Below are positions 8,063-10,623 of a stretch of DNA of 10,623 bases, in pieces (position 1 is the first letter of the stretch; each line of letters opens with the position of its first letter). The notes under the pieces are model-generated. The model was given only the letters and a program-made list of their open reading frames with translations. It searched no databases and had not been told where the DNA came from. This DNA is from DTYU01 sp040756575 (GTDB lineage: Bacteria; Bacillota; Desulfotomaculia; Desulfotomaculales; Ammonificaceae). The DNA lies in contig JBFLYP010000037.1 of NCBI GenBank assembly GCA_040756575.1, positions 1-10,623 on the forward strand, in the 5' to 3' direction. The position numbers and the translations under genes are program-made.

Positions 8063-9568
8063 CTATTCCTCCTTCACGGCGCTGCGGTTGAGGACGGACC
8101 AGACCTTCACCAGGATCAGCCCGGCCGCCGCCGCTGCGGCGAGAACGACTGCCTTCGTCAGACGCGGTGTGTGGGTGAGTTCTTTAAACAGCCCGGAGAA
8201 CTGGACCGCCGATACCTGGGCGGCGAGGGTTAACAGCGCCGGTTCGACGAAACGCGGGCTTATCACGCCCAGGGCGCCCGTACCGGCAAGAATCATGAAT
8301 GCTCCTGCTGCAACCGACCCGACGAAAAACCCGAGCGCCGCCTTGAACCCCCAGATAACCAGGAGCGCCAGCGGCGTCAAAACAGCCAGCGCCCACAGCA
8401 GTACGCCCCCGGTAAGCCGCCCCGCGAGACGGCGAGGCCCAGGTGCTGGTGAAGGAAAGAGCGATTGCAGCACTACCGGAAATACAGCCCCGAAGACGAG
8501 GGCCACAAAGGTATAGTGCGGGTAAAGGTCCAGCCCGTGCAGTTCCCCGGTGTAAAGCTCAAGGAACAGCCGGTAAAGCAGCACGCCGCAGCCGATAAAG
8601 ACCGCGTAGGTCAGCGCGCGGGCCGCTCCCGCGCCCTTGCCTGGTTCCGGCCCCGCCCGAAGCAGGGGCGCTGTCAGCGACATCAGTAAAGGCCAGGCGG
8701 CAAGCAATCCGATCCCGACGCCGAAACCGCCGAGCAGCCGGAACCCTACTGCTGCATAGGCGACCACTATCAGGGCCGCGACTGCTGCCGCCTGGGGCGT
8801 GACGGTTCTTGCTGACGAGAGCCATGCCGCGAGCGCGAAAGTGCCTGCTCCCGCGGCGGCGACCTGGAGCAGGTCCCAGTCCGGGAAGACGCGCCAGGCA
8901 AACAAGGCCACCAAACCGAGGGTAATGAGCGAAGCGATCAGCGCCGGCAGCGCAAACCCCCTGCCTTCCCGTGCCGCCGCTGCCCCCGCAGACTGGGCGA
9001 CTACCGCCGCCGAAAGCACCATGAGCGGTGCGCGCCACCACAGAAAATCCGTCGCGGCGTCGAAGCGGAATGTCGATAGCATCAGCGTCGCGCCTACGGT
9101 TGCCGCTGTAAGCGCCCACAGTTCCACGCCGGCCGCCGCCGGCAGCGCCAGGCGGAACAAAACCGCGGCGAGCACCGCACCGGCCAAGAAGCCGCCGAGC
9201 ACCGGCAGTGACTCCGCGCCGAAGAGCAGCAGAATGAAGCCGGCGCCGAGCAGGGCGAGGGAAGCCGGCGCTGCCGCTGCCAGGGCGGCCCCCCAGGGCG
9301 TTTTTCCGGACACGCGCGCTGCCGCTGTTCCCGCCACCGCGCCTAAAAGTCCCCCGATCAGGATCCCGCACCCCGTGTTCACCCCGGGCGAATAAGTGGA
9401 TTTTATGAAGGTCAACGCAAACAAAAACACCGTAGCCACAGCTACGGTAACCGCAACCTTCCAAACGCCGGGCTCCTCCCGCGCCGCCGGCAACCGGCCG
9501 CCCCCGGCAACAATCCCTGCCGCCGCCCCGGCAGCACCTATCCCAATGGCAATCCAGTCCGGCACCAT
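8063..9568 (-). CDS. Polytopic membrane protein of unknown function
   Basis: 501 residues, dominated by Ala, Gly, Leu and Val, with roughly 15 hydrophobic segments spread over the whole length and short charged loops. I see no ABC, MFS, rhomboid, peptidase or glycosyltransferase motif that would assign a family. There is no soluble domain; the tail ends in a short charged VKEE. ATG 9568 has AGGGGAG about 11-12 nt upstream. It is the first gene of the operon: its TAG lies 4 bp before the alpha-2-macroglobulin start, and its last codons double as that gene's ribosome binding site. It could be a transporter or a membrane partner for the secreted protein. The unbroken reading frame, ribosome binding site and tight spacing make it a real gene; the function is open. 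Confidence 0.8.
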   Translation of the reverse strand: MVPDWIAIGIGAAGAAAGIVAGGGRLPAAREEPGVWKVAVTVAVATVFLFALTFIKSTYSPGVNTGCGILIGGLLGAVAGTAAARVSGKTPWGAALAAAAPASLALLGAGFILLLFGAESLPVLGGFLAGAVLAAVLFRLALPAAAGVELWALTAATVGATLMLSTFRFDAATDFLWWRAPLMVLSAAVVAQSAGAAAAREGRGFALPALIASLITLGLVALFAWRVFPDWDLLQVAAAGAGTFALAAWLSSARTVTPQAAAVAALIVVAYAAVGFRLLGGFGVGIGLLAAWPLLMSLTAPLLRAGPEPGKGAGAARALTYAVFIGCGVLLYRLFLELYTGELHGLDLYPHYTFVALVFGAVFPVVLQSLFPSPAPGPRRLAGRLTGGVLLWALAVLTPLALLVIWGFKAALGFFVGSVAAGAFMILAGTGALGVISPRFVEPALLTLAAQVSAVQFSGLFKELTHTPRLTKAVVLAAAAAAGLILVKVWSVLNRSAVKEE

Positions 9569-9619
9569 ATCTTTTCCGCTCTCCCCTAAAATATCGGTTG
9601 AATACAGTCGCTAATTAGC

Positions 9620-9648
9620 ATTATATAGGCGAAAACCAAAAATAGAAA
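9620..9648 (-). promoter_or_regulatory. Probable sigma-A promoter of the membrane protein / A2M / VanW operon
   Basis: On the - strand a perfect TATAAT occupies 9625-9620, about 50 nt before the ATG at 9568. Seventeen nt upstream is TTTCTA (9648-9643), a poor -35 match, so the assignment rests on the -10 box and its position. Confidence 0.45.
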
Positions 9649-9717
9649 CCCCTGATTGGGAAACACCACAAGACCCTCGTTTGGGGCAGGGGGCTATAAC
9701 ATACTGGTACGGGAAAG

Positions 9718-9746
9718 TACGCGATAAAAGGTTTAACCTTAGCGTA
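9718..9746. repeat. Imperfect palindrome
   Basis: TACGC (9718-9722) pairs with GCGTA (9742-9746), and AAGGTT (9728-9733) pairs with AACCTT (9735-9740) around a single T. The 5-nt against 1-nt internal asymmetry separates the two stems. No T-run follows on either strand, so this is more like an operator or structured element than a terminator. Confidence 0.4.
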
Positions 9747-9834
9747 TGCCGGGTGTTTGCCATTGCCAGTCCTCGTCGTTTTACGATAGGCGACAAAAAC
9801 CGCTTATAAAGGTCGTTTATTGGCAACAAATGGT

Positions 9835-9864
9835 TTGACGCCTTATCCTATTAAAATATATAAT
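9835..9864 (+). promoter_or_regulatory. Strong sigma-A-type promoter
   Basis: TTGACG (9835-9840) and TATAAT (9859-9864) are separated by 18 bp: a -35 with one mismatch and a perfect -10. Transcription would begin near 9871 and run toward the SLATT/DUF4231 gene, leaving a leader of about 255 nt. Confidence 0.65.
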
Positions 9865-9884
9865 TACCATTAACAGGATAAGGC
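9840..9884. repeat. Perfect 10-bp inverted repeat framing the promoter -10 box
   Basis: GCCTTATCCT (9840-9849) and AGGATAAGGC (9875-9884) are exact reverse complements, 25 bp apart. The left arm begins at the last base of the -35 box and the right arm lies just after the expected start site, so the -10 box sits in the spacer. This is a natural place for a repressor or activator operator. Confidence 0.6.
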
Positions 9885-9889
9885 TGAAA

Positions 9890-9988
9890 GTGAACATTCC
9901 CGTCGTGCTACCGCGGCCAGGAACGCAGAGTAAGGGAATAGCTCTCGCGACGCTTTTTCTATACAACAGACTTCATTTGACGATTTAA
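9890..9988 (+). CDS. Short leader ORF, doubtful
   Basis: GTG 9890 opens a 32-codon frame starting NIPVVLPRPGTQ (after the initiator) and ending at TAA 9986-9988, with AAGG 6 nt upstream of the GTG. It lies at the 5' end of the transcript expected from the 9835-9864 promoter. After two stops the same frame reopens from 9992 to 10096. No family recognised; it may be a leader peptide, a remnant, or chance. Confidence 0.15.
   Translation: MNIPVVLPRPGTQSKGIALATLFLYNRLHLTI
9924..9958 (+). terminator. Weak terminator- or attenuator-like hairpin in the leader
   Basis: CGC-AGAG (9924-9930) can pair with CTCT-C-GCG (9942-9949, one bulged C) around an 11-nt loop, and TTTTT follows at 9954-9958 after a 4-nt gap. 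If functional it would end a transcript of about 90 nt from the promoter just upstream. The bulge and gap keep confidence low. Confidence 0.25.
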
Positions 9989-9991
9989 TAA

Positions 9992-10096
9992 AATAATTCC
10001 CCGACTATTCCCGATGTGCGTCTGGTTCGCGCGACGGGAACAGGGTCCCTCGAGAAGGAATCCCCAACTTTCGGACAAGATTCATCTCAGCGTTAG
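9992..10096 (+). pseudogene. Possible coding remnant, TnpB-tail-like, upstream of the SLATT gene
   Basis: An open frame between two stops, without a proper start, translates to a segment containing GTGSLEKESPTF and ends at TAG 10094-10096. Short tails of the type S-x-K-x-E-x-P/S-x-F, together with DNA reading GAATCCCC and then CTTTCG, resemble the extreme 3' end of some IS200/IS605-type tnpB genes from memory. The second arm of the usual end palindrome is missing, and only GAATC/GATTC pairs. Very tentative. Confidence 0.15.
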
Positions 10097-10126
10097 GTGG
10101 CCGCAGATCTGGAGCGAGGCAGGCGA

Positions 10127-10552
10127 ATGACCGAAGAGCAATTCGCATACTTGAGCAACCGAGTTGACGATCAGATTAAATACTTCGATGAAGGTGCAAT
10201 TAAGAACCAAAAGAAGTATCGCCTACTGAAGTCCACGGCGATCGTTTGTAACGTTCTTACCACGATGACCATTGCTCTTGCGTTTACCGTTCCAGATGAC
10301 TACAAAACGATGATGGGCATCGTGGCCTTGGTGCTCTCGACGATCGTGTTAGCTACCTACCAGTGGGAGGAGTTCCACAATTACGGGGCAAAATGGGAGA
10401 AGTTCCGCTTGGTTGCTGAGCAGCTGAAATCGGAGAAGTGCCTATTCGTAAATAGGGCTGGACGATATGACATGACAGACGATGAGGTACGCAAGAAATA
10501 TACTGACCCCATAGAAGACCAGACAAACGGCATGGTAGAATGGGAGCGATAA
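10127..10552 (+). CDS. SLATT/DUF4231 two-TM protein, 3' end probably replaced by an IS
   Basis: A DUF4231/SLATT-type protein. An amphipathic N-terminal region (DQIKYFDEGAIKNQKKY) leads into two closely spaced membrane helices, about residues 45-63 and 71-87 counted from the GTG at 10097. The family-like stretch TYQWEEFHNYGAKWEKFR and EQLKSEK follows. SLATT proteins are predicted membrane-perturbing effectors in nucleotide-signalled or other conflict systems; here no nucleotide synthetase or sensor gene is visible next to it. I choose ATG 10127 (GGAG at 10111-10114, GAGGCAGG closer), giving 141 residues; GTG 10097 would add ten. Codons are less GC-rich than the operon to the left, which suggests acquisition. 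The final 15-17 residues (from about TDPIED) appear to be encoded by the left end of an insertion sequence, so the native C-terminus is lost. Confidence 0.75.
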   Translation: MTEEQFAYLSNRVDDQIKYFDEGAIKNQKKYRLLKSTAIVCNVLTTMTIALAFTVPDDYKTMMGIVALVLSTIVLATYQWEEFHNYGAKWEKFRLVAEQLKSEKCLFVNRAGRYDMTDDEVRKKYTDPIEDQTNGMVEWER

Positions 10553-10623
10553 AACAAGGAGGAAAAGAACCATGCCGAAGCGTCAGTGGACAGCCGAAGA
10601 AAAGATGCAAATCGTCTTGGCAG
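10499..10623 (+). mobile_element. Left end of an IS3-family insertion sequence (partial)
   Basis: The stretch starting TATACTGACCCC (10499-10510) resembles IS3/IS150-group left ends, which often contain TGACCC about 60-70 bp before orfA. GGTAGAAT at 10534-10541 gives a -10-like box, and a ribosome binding site plus OrfA start follow. The exact boundary, between 10499 and 10504, is uncertain and the right end lies outside the window. Confidence 0.5.
10572..10623 (+). CDS. IS3-family transposase OrfA, N-terminal fragment
   Basis: ATG 10572 has AAGGAGG at 10556-10562, 9 nt upstream. The 17 visible residues, MPKRQWTAEEKMQIVLA, match the start of the helix-turn-helix OrfA proteins of IS3-type elements (K-R-x-[YW]-[ST]-x-E-x-K-x-x-I/V-V). 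OrfA binds the IS ends and is usually joined to the OrfB DDE integrase by a frameshift. The frame runs off the window, so completeness and OrfB cannot be judged. Confidence 0.7.
   Translation, partial: MPKRQWTAEEKMQIVLA

Larger units (their letters stand above)
9569..10096. other. AT-rich intergenic region with dyads between the operon and the SLATT gene
   Basis: No convincing gene is seen here. It holds the - strand promoter of the operon, a strong + strand promoter and several dyads. One is an imperfect palindrome at 9718-9746, with outer arms TACGC/GCGTA and inner arms AAGGTT/AACCTT. Another is a small TCGT-TTT-ACGA hairpin at 9776-9786. A 72-codon - strand ORF across 9611-9829 starts at TTG without a ribosome binding site and looks like chance. 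Base composition is lower in GC than the genes to the left. Confidence 0.6.

Noticed and set aside
8559..9464. 301-codon - strand ORF inside the membrane protein gene
   Set aside because: An Arg/Gly-rich alternate frame typical of GC-rich DNA; the overlapping frame has coherent membrane helices and a ribosome binding site.
9611..9829. 72-codon - strand ORF
   Set aside because: TTG start without a ribosome binding site, no recognisable family, and it lies across the operon promoter region.
10090..10100. GTTAGGT matching the integron attC core GTTRRRY just before the SLATT gene
   Set aside because: No matching RYYYAAC partner (ACCTAAC-like) or attC-length palindrome is found in the preceding 150 bp, and no integrase is seen.

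Overview
The window reads as a chromosomal segment of a moderately GC-rich Gram-positive bacterium, most likely a Clostridia-type Firmicute of the Desulfotomaculum/Pelotomaculum kind. This is an inference from strong AGGAGG-like ribosome binding sites, GTG/TTG start candidates, a VanW protein, a TauE/SafE permease with a long central loop and an SplB-like radical SAM protein. No rRNA, tRNA or CRISPR array is visible.

Left part (1-2585). The first 139 bases hold what looks like the last codons of an upstream gene, an in-frame TGA and a small hairpin. A TauE/SafE permease on the + strand (140-1111) then runs tail to tail into an SplB-like radical SAM enzyme on the - strand, overlapping it by 43 bp. 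A short, very basic ORF lies just upstream of the radical SAM gene. The following gap contains a 25-codon + strand ORF (2499-2576) behind an excellent ribosome binding site.

Centre (2585-9568). A tightly packed three-gene - strand operon is read from right to left: a roughly 500-residue polytopic membrane protein of unknown family, a 1560-residue secreted bacterial alpha-2-macroglobulin with an intact CTEQ thioester, and a membrane-anchored VanW-domain protein. The gaps are 4 bp and an ATGA overlap, and a consensus TATAAT precedes the operon. The likely theme is a cell-envelope or surface-protection module. The usual partner of bacterial alpha-2-macroglobulin, penicillin-binding protein 1C, is absent here, and a VanW protein and an uncharacterised membrane protein take the neighbouring positions.

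Right part (9569-10623). A lower-GC accessory stretch. A 530-bp region contains several inverted repeats and a strong + strand promoter (TTGACG-18-TATAAT) framed by a perfect 10-bp inverted repeat. It also has a 250-nt leader with paired ATTCCC/GGGAAT elements and weak coding remnants. It is followed by a two-TM SLATT/DUF4231 protein whose 3' end appears to be replaced by the left end of an IS3-family insertion sequence; the first codons of that element's OrfA close the window.
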